Positions 1-12,369 of a stretch of DNA of 64,000 nucleotides are shown here, piece by piece. Source of the DNA: Coprinus comatus (Eukaryota; Basidiomycota; Agaricomycetes; Agaricales; Agaricaceae); NCBI GenBank assembly GCA_034638255.1, contig JAWPGT010000053.1:93638-157637 (forward strand). The letters are read 5' to 3'. Position 1 is the stretch's first letter. Every line of letters starts with the position of its first letter. The notes under the pieces are model-generated. The model worked only from the letters and a program-made list of their open reading frames with translations. It was not told the origin of the DNA and ran no database searches. A program made the translations under genes and the position numbers.

Positions 1-387
1 ACTAATTGTCCGTCAAAAGACTCAATTTCCGGAGTAATATTGTTGTTGGCAATGGGAATGGAAATGCACTCTTCGATCTGCAGTACTGTACCCCAGAACA
101 GTTAAGTTAACGACAATTAATTTACATTCGGACGAGCCAAATGCGTAATGAATTTATACATACAAATTTTCTTTTTCTGTCGACGATTTTTCCAATATCC
201 CCAGGAACAATATTTTAAGATTTTGATATTAGATTGTTGATGTTTTATCTCTTGTAGTGGATAGAGAAAGAGTTTTGAGAGGGAGAGTGAACAACACTTG
301 ATCTATACCTCGTTTCTACCTCATGTTGCTATGTTAGGTTCTAAATCTGATACGATTGTACTTGTTGACCTTCCCAGAATCAAGTTC
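1..387. other. No gene recognised
   Basis: I see no open frame with family resemblance, no RNA gene and no clear repeat in this stretch. It lies just beyond the 3' end of the kinase relic that begins at 388 on the minus strand. Confidence 0.5.
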
Positions 388-1060
388 TTAATCCGTTCTC
401 GTAAGCGTAGCAAGTAGCGTACGGTATAAGTATTGTTTTAAAAAGAAAATCACGCACAGCTTTGGGATCTGAGCTAAATTTATTCGAACGAATATAGCAT
501 TTTCGAGATCACTTAATTTCCCTTGAATATTGTTGTTCCTCTGGTCTCCAGCATATAGGATGTTTCCACAGCTGATGTTACGATGTACCCAGTCAACGAG
601 CCCATGATGAGTACAGCTGAAAATACCTCCAATATCGTATGCAACCATGCAAGATTGCAACTCACCAATCCAAGTATCGTGAATAGCCTGTGTTGCTTCC
701 TCATTGAGCCTGGAGGAAGCGCGTTTAAGTGCTGTGCCAATTTCAATGTGGACCAGTCGACACTTTGAAAGCGCAGTTGACCATTTTCAGTAAGTACCTG
801 TGGTTGATGTGCTACCACTATGGAAAGAACTCGAATCGTGACTGTCAGATCGTAGAATGAGGATAATGGACAGGGAAACAGTGCCTTTATTCGTCTGGCG
901 CTGGCTGCCCCCGTTTTCGAAACCTCCCCCCCCCCCCCAATCATAAATAATTTCCAAAACCAGACCCGTCAAATACATTTCGCTCATCATACAGCGATGA
1001 ATGAGTGGTTGAACGTCTCGAGGAAAATCCTCAATCTTCTCTTTGTATATCTCTGCTAAA
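388..1060 (-). pseudogene. FunK1-type fungal kinase fragment (relic)
   Basis: A minus-strand frame at about 390-720 contains the catalytic-loop segment HRNISCGNIL followed by GKLSDLENA. This is the layout of the fungal FunK1 kinase family (normally HRDIS.GNIL and then G.L.D.E.A). The catalytic Asp of the HRD motif is Asn here. Upstream sequence (720-1060) stays open only by changing frame across a run of C's near 930, and no complete N-lobe or start codon can be built. In the same frame, residues just before the loop (NEEATQAIHDTWIGE) fit the helix that precedes the catalytic loop. I read it as a decayed, partial kinase. The family call rests on this one motif block. Confidence 0.55.
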
Positions 1061-1121
1061 GTTTCTACTGCCTTGAATTATATATCATCCTGATTGGCCT
1101 TTTCAGTACAAGCACCTAAAT

Positions 1122-1513
1122 CTTGCTCGCCAAGTTCAGGTAGGGCAACTAGTAATTAAATAATATACCTGTTTCCTGTAGAATGACACTTTGAGTGTAT
1201 GGGAGAGGTGATCACCTCGTGCAACTGGTATTGTGGTAATACTAAGGGAAGAGCACAACGTGGTCGAGCCTGGCAATGCGACGGGAGAACGACAGCGGCT
1301 CACCGGTCGTTCAGGAGTCACACCTGGTGTCAATCCGAGGGAGGTGGGAGGGTAAATAAAATGATGAAGCAACGAGATGTTGCATTCATATGGAGTGGTA
1401 TGGAGGGATCAGACAGGTAAGTACGCGTGAACAGTGACGCGTTGTTGCCAATTAGGCCACGTGAATCTCCTTTCAAGACATCGCATCTGACGCTGTGCGT
1501 CAGATCCTCCACT
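1122..1513 (-). repeat. Solo A-B repeat of a Ngaro-type retrotransposon, copy 1
   Basis: A 392-bp unit in reverse orientation relative to the copies at 11959 and 36948. It begins (plus strand) with CTTGCTCGCC and ends with a hairpin (ATCTGACGCTGTGCGTCAGAT) followed by CCTCCACT. It matches the copy at 36948-37338 almost base for base. It is more distantly alike to the A2-linker-B2 unit of the full element at 15193-15599 (shared hairpin, CACGTG, GCTCACC and terminal CTTG). Short open frames inside it are fortuitous. I infer that it is the remnant left when A1 and A2 of a full element recombined. Confidence 0.8.
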
Positions 1514-2779
1514 CCGGTCACACATACTTAAGTGCAACCCATGTTGTTCCGACCGTTTCCATGAATCCTATAGTATATAACCTCATACGCATGTTACTGT
1601 ATTATTGGTATAATGAGATACAGGAGAATAGCACACACTACAAGTAATTAAACCGGTTTATTGCCGCTCAGCTCTTCCTTGCCTTGTACACAGTGCGCTT
1701 CTGAGATCTGAACACTCGCTCCCCAATAAAAGAGCATCGTTTAGATAGCCATCTCCCCCTCAACCCTTCTCATTTCTCTTTCGTTCTCTCTTTCATCTAA
1801 ACCCAGTGTGCCATTGGCCAGGCACGGGTCGGTGCATTCTTCAAGTTAGTATCATCGTATGTGACGAAAGTGTCTGATACTAGATCACTTTTAAGTGCTT
1901 CCTTCTTATGGACCAATGGATATTGAACAGTGGCTGTACTATATTGTAATAGCAGTGCTGTTTTCCCGATATATATACATTCATGTTGACAGTCATATGT
2001 TCTTACACTGAACGATCTGTACATCTCTGTATATCGTTACTCAGAGTGCTGCAGAAGTATTAATAAGACAATATGTATTTTGTATGTCAGTTTACTTCAC
2101 TTCCGCCCTCTTGTAGTTACAGTAGTAGTAAACAATCATCGAGGCGACTACATTTCTGGCAGTTATCAGGAGTTATGGTCCACCACTGAATATTCAGGCT
2201 TGGGTCTTGTTGAATTGAAGGCTCTAACATTTGGTCACCCCTCGGAAGTAATTCACAATATATCATTTCTTATTTTTATTGTTTTTCGGAGAAGTATTTC
2301 TTACTTTCTACGGCTTGCTCTAATCAGACTATAGAAAAAGAGTGAATGAGATGAGAGACATTCTCATAAGTATGTGTACCGCGTTGGTTTTTCCAAACTA
2401 AGGATCAACGTAATGTGAAGGAACACAAACGACAAAACCCCCACATGCACACTACGTATGAGCATGTCATGTGATGTTCCTGATTAACCCTGGAGTTCGA
2501 GTCGGGATTGTTGAATATTTTATTTCTGCTCCATGGGTGATATCTCACGCAGCATGTTGATGAATGTTTCTTTATTTTTCACTAGGCATCATGCCCTCAA
2601 AACCTTCAATATTCAATAATTGCACGGATCCCTGTTCGAGCATGAGCGACCACTTCTGGAGCTTTCAGCGACCAATATGATCTCATTATGACATCATACA
2701 GTGTTTCATTTACTGTTACACATATTCACAGAAACCCCCAGACTTGGATCCGCTTCCTCCAAGCACCAAATCGACTACC
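1514..2779. other. No gene recognised
   Basis: Only short open frames without family resemblance are present. I see no RNA gene and no clear repeat. The last few hundred bases are the probable promoter of the small gene that starts at 2780. Confidence 0.5.
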
Positions 2780-3257
2780 ATGGCAATATTTGGCATTAAA
2801 GAGAACACTGGGTCTGTCCCACTTAATAAACCCGGACCGACCTACCAGGGGGATGGACGAGCCCCGCAAGATGGTACGTCAGTAGTTTAGTGGCAAATCA
2901 AGGGCATGAAAAAGTTTGTTGACAACCTCCACCTAACGGAACACTTTCATATCAGCCTCTTACTACTACGAATCAGAAGCTCAACAACAAGGAACGGGCT
3001 ATTATCAATCTCAACCTCGAATGGTTTATGTTCAGCCAAGTCGGTCGCCTAGAGATGATGATTCGTGTTGTCTTCCTTGTTGCGCCTGGTACGTCCATAC
3101 TGATATAATTAAGAAAGTTATTACTGATAGTTTCACTTCCGACGTTGTTCTGATTTCTGATTTCATGCTATCGACGATTTATCGGCCATTGACGTACAAT
3201 AGTTTGACAGGTGTTTGTACCGCATGGCTTTGTTGTCCTTGGTGCATTGTAATCTAA
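2780..3257 (+). CDS. Small Cys-rich tail membrane-associated protein (CYSTM-like)
   Basis: Three exons, 2780-2873, 2956-3088 and 3203-3257, splice in frame (GT..AG, phases 1 and 2) to about 93 residues. The N-terminal two thirds are polar and rich in Pro, Gly, Gln and Tyr (QQQGTGYYQSQPR). The C-terminus is a short, strongly Cys-rich hydrophobic block with DDDSCCLPCCACLTG and AWLCCPWCIVI, ending at the stop. This is the layout of CYSTM-type proteins: a disordered Pro/Gln/Tyr arm and a C-terminal Cys-rich membrane module, often linked to stress tolerance. The acceptor at 3202 was chosen because it alone keeps the Cys block in frame. No neighbour explains its role. The gene model is an inference from splice signals and the Cys pattern; no other family fits better. 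Confidence 0.6.
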
Positions 3258-6200
3258 TATTTCCTCCCCGTTATGTGGCCATAAGATGGTCGGCATAGAG
3301 TGTTGTATTTATTACTACTTTCAACGGCCTTGGGAAAGCGGTACTAGAGATGGGGAAACTGCTTGAGGCTCCTTTAAGTGATGGTTTCTATATTTAAGAA
3401 CCAATCTAGCAATAGATAGTTTGAGCCTCGATCCATTATACACTACTTAAATCTGAAGATAGATGCCTCACGGTCCATGAGCTATTAAGTATTCTATACC
3501 GAGGTCGCAGTAAGTTAAGCTTTGCAGGGATAGCTGTGAACGTACTCATGACGGCTACTACTTTAGCTGATTTTTCTCTAGCAGCCCAAGTGTTGAAACG
3601 TTGATACAATGAAGATGTATAATGATCTTGATTCTATGATTTGGACTAAAGAGAAGTTATTCAAAAATCTTCAAGCCAATGATATGCAGCGATTCCCTCC
3701 CGGATTTCTCAGAGGTGTTATCGGTGGCCTTGTAGTATCTAGGTTAGGTTAGGTTGGTGAAACCCTTCAGCCCATCGGTCCCTGGTAGTTGATCCACTTT
3801 AATTGTTACTTGTAATTAAAGGTAATCTTATTCAACATTGCACCCGTGATAATAATGTCCGGGATTTCACAACGATTTTATTGTTTGAATTCAGAAATAA
3901 CAAAGTTTCTTTCGCATGTTTATCATCGCCTTTTCCACGCACCCCTCGCACACCGAATGTCCTTGTCAACGGTAGTTGAATTCCAACAATCACTGTGACT
4001 ATCATTAGAATCGTTATCTCCACTATTTACGTCTAATCATTTTTTTTTTCAAACTTCGCGGTGGCGTAACCAATCATGATTCCAAAGTACAAACGTTGAT
4101 CCCAGGGAATCCTTTGGGTGTGAATCGAGTTTCCTGAAATATACTATCTATTTTCATCGTTTTCCGGAGTTAACTTTCAAAGCTTCAAGGTGGCCATTGC
4201 TATGAACGAGTCCGACATGGAATACTACTAGTTAACCATTCCAATCCAAGGGTAGGGACGCGAATTGATGATGTGAATACAGGTAGGTGTCTACTACGTA
4301 AGAGGTATACCTTGACTTATTATGTATTACTGTCGTAATTCTTACCCAAATACTTCCAAAGGACTTCTAAAGTAGTAATGCCGTCAGACGGTTACTGCGG
4401 ACTCGGAATTATACGCTAGATTGATTTCCACTTTTGATACTGCCAGTGGTGAGAACTTGGTACAGCTTTAGTTACAAGGCGTTCATCGACCTATCAGTAC
4501 TACGGTAGTAATTGTTAGAAGCGGTGTAAGTGATTGACCGGTCTTCAGGCTTCAAGCTTCATTTGGCCGCGGCCAAGAGACTTATCAGCGCCATGGGATG
4601 AAGAGTGGAAGTAACTTTGATAAAGTTTAATGATAGAACTAGCTTGCTAGTAATTATCACGGCGGACTCGGGATTCTTGGATCTAGGAGTAAGTAGTACG
4701 GCGATAACGAAATGATGATGGAATTGGACATATATGAGCTGTGGTTATAGACTGCACGTTCTTGAACACGATTCGGTGTACTACATAGCATCACGAAGGT
4801 CGATAGTATTTCCAGAAATTGAAATTAAGATTTACAAAACGTGCAACCATGTGTTTCCCAGTTTTTTCAAAACTTAATCGAGCTCTTCCGAAGAGTTCTA
4901 CCATCTATGTAACGCATCATCTGATATGACATATTTAAATATAAGTTCTGAGATAATTCTTCAAAATGACCACAAGGGTTGCCTGCCATTCATTGAGCTA
5001 CTCACGTCATGCTACTATTTATAAATTCTACCCTTAACTCGCCAATCCAATTCATTCTTTATTACGTTCTATATTTAAGTTTTCCAAGGATCGCATGGCA
5101 TGATGAAACTTTGATCAATCACACTTTAGTGGAGGGTCATAATGCATAAGTAAAGTGTAAGTATAAAGGATAAGGTTCACAAAGTACATGATGTGAAAAC
5201 CTCCGGAGATCTTAACTCTGCCATCATTGTAGAGGTAATTCAACCTCCAAGTTGTTGTGATCTGGAAGGTAGATTACCACAAGCACCTATATCAGACCTA
5301 TGTACTCACTGCCTTCGATCTTTGTCACAATTGAAACTGTATATTACTACATAATAATTGATTCGACGCCAATCGATTGAATTTGAAAATCGGCTCCCGG
5401 TGTTTACACTGCACTGCTCCTGGTCCTGAACCTGAACTTCCCTGTTGTAATGTAACTCAACCCCACAATACTAACAAATTCAGGAACTATGAAACCAACT
5501 TGGCATCGATTGATCAATTTATAACAGTTTACAACTCCAACCCCTCAAATGATTCAATTACCCACATTGAAATACACAGGATATCTTAAACAACTTTATC
5601 AACATTCAGAGAACTAAGAAATGATGAATCTGATAATAATAATAATAATGTTAATCATCTCGTCATCATTACAACAACCAACAACGATGTAATTGTAATA
5701 GCATCCGACAAACCAACTCCTCCAAGTTTTTTGTTATTGATATGTCATGCCATGTCAAATGTTGGGTAGGTAGATTGATTATCAAAGCTCAGCAAAAGTA
5801 GCAGTAACAGACTATAGTTCATTGATACCCAACCTCATGGCTCGTAAACGCCTGTCTTTCGAAGAAGCGCCAAGACTTAATACTATATATAGAGAGATAA
5901 CTCATGGTACTGACATACTGTATATCTTATTTGATCATGGAAGTGAATCCAAGTTGAAGTCATGAAGGTGATAACATGTACCTAGATGAGATGATTGACA
6001 CAGGTTTAAAGTGTTCAGATGGGGTATGTTCCTTTTCTTTCTTTTTCTCAGATCATAAGATTTACGTTATGACATAATTAATTAACTTCCTCGGTAGTTC
6101 TGCAAAACTACATTTCCAACTTTTTGTCAAATGATCATATTGACCCCCCCTGGTTTTTCTGACATAAAATGATATGAAAGAAAATGAACTACTAATATAA

Positions 6201-7510
6201 ATAGTAATTATTATCTGAAGTAAGTTTATGGAACATCGTGAAATAACAGTGATTAGTGGTAAGATGTATGTTAACGATCGATGATCCATATCTATTATCG
6301 ATATAGAAAGAATATGGATCGGAGCTCAATTACCACCGGCCAACACGGAATGTAAAATGGAAACTTGGAAAGGGAATCATTTCATATACTCAAAGTAGGA
6401 GTAGTGCTCATATATCATACTAGTTAGCTAGTAATACTGTTCAAGCTTATCTTACAGTAATCGGTTACTACTAGTAATATCACATCGGCGTAAACAAAAA
6501 GCCCCACATGAAGGAAGATTCACCAGGGTAAAATCTTTCAAAGTAAAAGGCCGGACTAAAGAAGCAAAGAAGAATATCGAAGTAATATCCATAAACGATT
6601 CATTGATGCCCACACCCACCCACACCATTTATAAAAAGGTGACCCACTGTCACGGTGACCTTACCACTGGCACTAGTAATATTAATAAGTGTTAATGATC
6701 ACTTGCCCAGACCTGTCGTCTGTTTGATACCGATATCTATCATCATCAAGCAAACATTGCTTGGCGCTAACCTGGTAGGTACTCCCACACACCCCTTTTT
6801 TAATTATCCGGAGTAATTGGATCGCAGTCCAGCCCATTCCATCCTTACCTGTCCGGAGGGGGTGGTGATTTTTGAAAGCTCATGCATCATGATTCATACA
6901 AAATGATCAAAATCGTCAATTAATCAGGATATGGTAGTGGTAGTAATCTTTTGATTTGACAGGGTCTACCCCTCTAATGAACTATTAATATTGATATCAC
7001 AGTTAAACTTGTTGCATGGTTTACACGGGTACACCAGGTGAGGCCAAGTTGGGCTTTTTGTAGATAAACGCCTAAACATAGTTATTTGGAATGTATTACT
7101 ATAAACGCCGTTGACCTGTTGTGGTATATTACGGGGCCGTTTTGGTATTCTTAACAAGTAACCCCCAACTTCATTTTGTTTCCGTCCCTCTATCTCACTC
7201 ACACTCACACACACTCCTCCCCCCCACACACACTATCGCTGCGGCGCTGCAATATTCACTCTACTCCCGTTACTCCTTCGTTCAACTCTACTGATTCCCA
7301 GTCGCGCTATCCTGCTGTCCCAGCGCCGACGTTCAAGGGTTCATTCGTTATTCGAGAAAGAAGAAGAAGCTGAAAAGCTAATCACTTATCCATTCCTTCC
7401 CCCCCTATCTCCCCACACTTTACCAATTCTAACATCATCACCCACCCATCCCATCCCATCACTGTCCACACAACTCCTCAACCCTGACCCCATAAGAGTC
7501 TCCCAACAAA
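3258..7510. other. Long gene-poor stretch
   Basis: About 4.2 kb without a supportable gene. Open frames at 3832-4023, 5377-5589, 6062-6289 and 6966-7229 are short, lack splice partners and show no family resemblance. There is a short AATAAT repeat near 5636. The last 130 bases before 7511 are pyrimidine-rich (CCTTCC, CCCATCCCATCCC), as expected of a basidiomycete core promoter and 5' leader for the 7TM gene. Confidence 0.5.
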
Positions 7511-8844
7511 ATGTCAGAAGAAGCCTTCCCAATAACCGCAGCCCAACTATCCGGCAACTTTTGTGAAACGCTGTTCTACGGAATGTATCTAATAACCTGT
7601 TGTTTCTGTGGTCACACACTGTTAATAACAGGTTCAGGAACTACTGAAAGATGGTTAAGACCAAATGAAATAAGATGGTTAATGGTTTTTGTTGCTGTTT
7701 CTTTGTTTGTGATTAATACTTTTGATGTTGGGATTGGATTGTTGCATAATTTTAATGCGTTTGTGTATGCTCCGCAGAGAGGATCTAATGCTGTGGAGGA
7801 GTTTCATAATATTGCGGATTGGATAAATATTGCTAGGGTGGGTGGTTTTCTTTTTCTTTGGCGCTTTTTTTTTGGTTGGAGATGGATTACATTTTTCGAT
7901 GAATTTTAATTTCTTTTTTATAGTCATTTAATCAAGTGATAGCTATGATTCTAGGAGATTTCGTCTTGGTAAGTTTTCTTACATAAAAAAAAAAAGCACT
8001 CCCAAACTCACCATTACGAACAGATATACCGTTGTTGGATTGTATATGGAAAAAGGTGGTTTGTAATTGGACCATCATTACTTTTATATTTGGGAGGTAT
8101 CTCTATGGCTGCGAAATTGATGGAAGTGGAAGTCAATCCAAGTACAGTGGAAACGATCACTTTGAATTCAGATCAAATTCGTCCCTGGTGGCTTTCCTTT
8201 TTCGCAATTACTGCTGTGCAGAACCTGTTGACAACCAGTACGTCTGTCGTCAAGTTGTCTCCATAGAGTTGAGACCTAGACTAATGATAATTGTAGGTAT
8301 TTTGATATGGAGGATCTGGAAGGTTGAAAGAGAGAGCGAGAAGTATATTGATAGGAGTGGATCAATTATACATCGACCCAGACATCTTCGAAAGGTGATT
8401 CGTACGATTGCAGAATCGGGTGCTGCGTATACGTTATGTGTGTTTGTTACGTTCATGGTCAGCGTTTCAAAAAGCAATGCTTTGTACCCGACTTCCGATA
8501 TGGTGAGTGTTTACATACCTATATTTATTTCGAGTAAACTGACTCTGGTTAAAAAGGCTCTGCAAGCTACTGGAATTGCATTTAATGTGATTTTAGTACG
8601 ATCTTCTGCACGTCGTGATCACCAATTTACGGTGTTTGATCATAATGAACGAACAACGATTACGGATAGGACGGGTAGGAGTAGTACGGTGAATTCCATG
8701 ATGTATAGGGAAAGGCCAGGTTCGCAAGATGTGGAGTTGGCAGTGACGGCAATTGGTAGCGGTGGCAGTGATGGTGAGAAGGATAAACAGAGTGATATTT
8801 ACCCTCGTGGTATTACAGTGACTACGTCGGTTGTAAAGTCCTAG
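7511..8844 (+). CDS. Seven-transmembrane fungal protein, GPCR-like
   Basis: Five exons (7511-7837, 7924-7968, 8024-8237, 8297-8502, 8557-8844) join in frame to about 359 residues. The protein has successive hydrophobic segments: near the start (FYGMYLITCCFCGH), IRWLMVFVAVSLFVI, a middle pair around IGDFVLIYRCWIVYGK, WFVIGPSLLLYLGG, WWLSFFAITAVQNLL, and TLCVFVTFMVSVS. A polar cytoplasmic tail follows. The YRCWIVYGKRW block after the third segment is typical of the large Agaricomycete 7TM family, whose ligands are mostly unknown. The start at 7511 gives a short extracellular N-terminus and follows CAAA at -4 to -1. It lies 117 bp upstream of the SKT5-like gene on the same strand. Receptor function is inferred from topology only. 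Confidence 0.82.
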
Positions 8845-8961
8845 CAGTTTTAAATGTGTGATGTACTTGTATATGAATTTTGAAACACGAACTATAGGGA
8901 GAGTGGCTGTGCAGTGATCTGATATAAAGAAGGAAAAGAAAAGAGAAAGTGGGATAACTCG

Positions 8962-11246
8962 ATGGCTGCTCCTCCAGTGCCTCCAAGACCCAGTTTTGAC
9001 TTTGCACCTCACAACCACTTCTCTCATCCTCCGCCTGTTCCTCCCCTCCCACCTGATCTGCTTGCACAAGAGACGCGATACAACACACCGAGTCTGTACG
9101 AGCTTCCACTTGCGGCGCCCCGACCTCAACGAATTGATCCATCGATCCCCATGAACGTGTGTGATGAGTGTTTAACGTCATTTAATGCTTACCAATCGAC
9201 TGTATGCAGATGGCCAATACTCTTGATGAGCCAGGATTTGTTGTTCCCCAGATGCCAGCCCAACAGCCCCGTCCAGATTGGTCTCCTTGGGCTCCTACCA
9301 ACACTGCCCAACACCATCCGACTCAATCTGCCCCATCCCCTCCCGCTCTAGCAGGTCCACCCTCCTTGACTGCCCCCCTGCCGACCATCTCCAATCTACA
9401 GGGCGCTGTCCATGCCGTGCAGAACGCCCAGCACGATCCCTTCCTTAAAATAGCCTGGGCGCGCGATGTTTTCTTTCTCGTAGAAAGAGCCCAGCAAAAC
9501 CCAAGTCCTTCCACTGATCCTGCAGTTGGTCCTGTCGTAATCACCGATCCCCTTCTTCATCGCCTCGCACACATTGCTGTTCCTGTCGTTCTCCAGCTTG
9601 CAAACACACAACAACTTCCTCTACCACCATATGCTTCAGAAGCCATCTACTGGAGAGCAACCTTCGCTGCTAGCGGTGCCTATCCAGAATTCCTCAAACA
9701 TAACCCCCGCATTGCTTTCAGGGATTTCGAAGCAGCTGCTAGAGGTGGTTATGCGGGCGCATGGTTCAGGTTGGGCCGTGATTATGAAAATTTCAATGAT
9801 GCACAGCACGCAAGAGAGTGTTTCGAACGTGGTGTCAAATTGGGCGTCGAGAGCTGTGCTTATGTCCGTCCCATTTCCTACCCTGTATGACTATCACTCT
9901 GACCCTTGACTTACAGCGTATGGGAATGGCTCATCTCCTCGGGCAACTTGGTTTAGCTGCAAATCCTCAACTCGCCATTCCTCTTCTCAGCCGTGCAGCT
10001 ACCCTCGCTACAATTCAAGTTCCACAACCAGCTTACGTCTACGCACTTCTTCTTCTCAACGAATTCACACAAACTTCTGTCCCTCCTGCTTATTTCACTC
10101 CCTTCATCTCTCCGGGCTCATCGCTGCTTCTAGAAGCTCGTAAACATCTTGAACGTGCTGCATACCTTCACTTTGCTCCAGCCCAATACAAACTTGGACA
10201 TGCTTACGAATACGCTCAGCCACCATTCCCATTCGATCCTCTTCTCAGCGTCCAATACTACAGTCTCGCAAGTCAGCAGGGTGAAGTAGAAGCTGATATG
10301 GCTCTTAGTAAATGGTTCCTTTGTGGTTCTGGAGAATCAGATGGTAGTGGAGGTGGCTTCGAGAAGGATGAAGTTTTAGCTCTTACGTTTGCTGAAAAGG
10401 CAGCCAAAAAAGGTCTTCCAAGCGCCGAATTTGCTATGGGTTATTATGCAGAAGTTGGAGTTGGTGGACCCAAGGACATTCAAAGTGCGATCAAGTGGTA
10501 TCAAAGTGCGAAAGAACATGGGAATACGGATGCTGCTGAAAGACTTAGTGTATTATCACAACCTGCCGCTCAGGCTTTATCGAGACAGGAACATGATACA
10601 ATCACGGAGAATAAGTTGGTTAGGAAGAGAACTCAGGCGAAACAACGTTCGGAAGCAGTTTATAATCAATCTCAATCTTCAATGCCTATGCCTATGGGAT
10701 ATCCTGGTGGTAGTGTTGGTGGTGGCGTTGGTATTGGTGCTGGTCCCGGTGCTGGTCCTAGAATGGATGGAAGAACTGTGGTGGAAGTTATTAGAAAACA
10801 GAGTTTGATGGTTCCACCCGTTCCACCTATTCCTCAACAACAACAACAGCCGCAACCGAGACCAATAAGTGGAGCTTCACAACATCATCCACAATATCAA
10901 CAACCACAACCGCAACCCCACCAACCACAACCTAGACCTCCTTATCATCCACAAAACCAATCATTCGGTGGAAATCCTGGACCTGGACCCGGTCCCGGTC
11001 CCGGTCCTTCAGTTGGTCCTGGTGGTCCTGGTGGAAGACAAGGATATTCACTTATGGATTCACCTTCTTCAACACCCCCCCCCTCCTGCTCCTGCTAATG
11101 GACCTGCGAATAGTCAGAATAAGTTACCGAATGCTAGACCTGGAAGAGTGGTTAGTTCTGGACCTAAAAAACAAGGACCAGCTACGTTTGCGGAGATGGG
11201 AATTCAAGGAGCTAGTGTACCTGAGAAGGAATGCGTTATTATGTGA
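8962..11246 (+). CDS. SKT5/CHS4-like chitin synthase activator with Sel1 repeats, frameshifted before the CAAX box
   Basis: Exons 8962-9156, 9210-9863 and 9917 onward. The N-terminus is Pro-rich. The middle carries Sel1-type repeats (GYAGAWFRLGRDYENF, HFAPAQYKLGHAYEYA, EVEADMALSKWFLCG, GLPSAEFAMGYYAEVGVG), the signature of Skt5/Chs4 proteins that recruit and activate chitin synthase at the septum or membrane. The C-terminal tail is rich in Gln, Pro and Gly. In the frame used so far, translation stops at 11098, right after a run of nine C's at 11075-11083. One base fewer in that run restores a frame running to 11246 and ending in CVIM, a perfect CAAX farnesylation box and the same ending I recall for yeast Chs4. 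So the tail is intact but out of frame. This is either an assembly indel or a real loss of the lipid anchor. Confidence 0.86.
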
Positions 11247-11958
11247 AAATGTGTATTTCTTGGTGTTGGTTTTTTTTTATGTAGATGGTTTTTTGGGGGA
11301 GGACTAAGTTGTAATTTTGTGAAGTGGATGAAGAAGAAGGAAGAGGATGGTGCGGTGAGGTTTGGATATAGACTATACCCTACTTTTTTTTTTCTTTACC
11401 TGTGTTCATAAATGTTTTTTTTTTTCGTTTTTTTTTTTTTTTTTTTTTGTATATAGTTCTTCATACATAATTAGGTTTCGGATCTCTCTCAATTTTCTTG
11501 TTTTCATATTTCGCTACTAAGTCTCTTGAGTTTTGTCTACCTCTCTCTCTTTCTCTCTCTTTCTTTTTCACGTTAGTAATTCATACTTCTATATGCTAGA
11601 TTATGCTCCATACTTCGGTAGTTAGGACGTTATACTCTCCGACTGAACTTTTTTTTATTTCATTTTCTTGTCAGTTGAATCGAATATATGTAGGTAGTAG
11701 TTTGGCAATTGGTTGAAAGAATGATTAATTGATTATCATTTCATTTTTTTTGTGAACATCATCGTTTTCCTCCTCCCAGTTTCCTCTTTTCGAATAATAA
11801 AACAGATCTATGAATCCTGTTTTGTTGTTGTTGTTGTTGTTTCGTTCCAAGAGCAGTAAGAGATTGAGGCCAGTTCAACAATTTCAACTAGTACTTTTAA
11901 CGAACGCTCAAAGAAATGATTAATGAAAAATCTTTCAAAAGTTTATATGAATAAAATG
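11247..11958. other. 3' region with poly-T and microsatellite tracts
   Basis: No gene is visible. There are several T runs (11381-11391, 11416-11448), a CT-rich tract near 11539-11568 and a (TTG)n tract near 11820-11841. It is probably the 3' untranslated region of the SKT5-like gene plus spacer. Confidence 0.6.
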
Positions 11959-12369
11959 AGTGGAGCATCTGGCGCCAGCGCCAGATGCGATTTCTTGTGA
12001 GGAATACTCACGTGCCCATGTCAACGACACACATCACAACCCTCACGTATCCATTACCACCTCGAGCCTCAACCACCTCACTAGGATATAGCTAGCGCAA
12101 CGATATACGTTGCTAAGTCTTTATCTACCTACCCACCATCCCTCGGAACGTCATTAGATGCAACTACGAACGATTGGGCGAGCTCTCGTTGTTCTTCCGT
12201 TGCATCGCCAGGCTCGTCCACGTCATTTTCCATTTCTATCTTCTAAATTAATGGACATGACGTGGTCTCCTCTCCCAACCTCGAAATGTCATTCCGGTAG
12301 ATATGTTATATAATTTCTCACACACCTTATACATCTAGATGTTCTACCTACATGAGTTTCACGAACAAG
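11959..12369 (+). repeat. Solo A-B repeat of a Ngaro-type retrotransposon, copy 2
   Basis: A 411-bp unit. It starts AGTGGAGC and then has a near-perfect hairpin (GCATCTGGCG / CGCCAGATGC), followed by TTTCTTG and CTCACGTG. It ends with CACGAACAAG. The order and ends match the solo copy at 36948-37338 (AGTGGAGG ... CGACGAGCAAG) and the A2-B2 unit of the full element read on its coding strand (AGTGAAGC ... GAACAAG). The interior is more diverged than copies 1 and 3, so it is an older insertion or a different subfamily. Confidence 0.75.

Noticed and set aside
1136..1372. Protein-coding gene (similar frame also at 37088-37324)
   Set aside because: Both frames lie inside the solo A-B repeats and are open only by chance; the repeat explains their similarity.
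3739..3759. Interstitial telomeric repeat (TAGGTTAGGTTAGG)
   Set aside because: Only about two units, and the unit is not TTAGGG, the usual telomere repeat of mushrooms.
7838..7923. Continuous reading of the 7TM gene through 7909
   Set aside because: The hydrophobic frame after 7837 is intron sequence. The GTGGGT..TATAG intron restores the conserved segment before the YRCW block.
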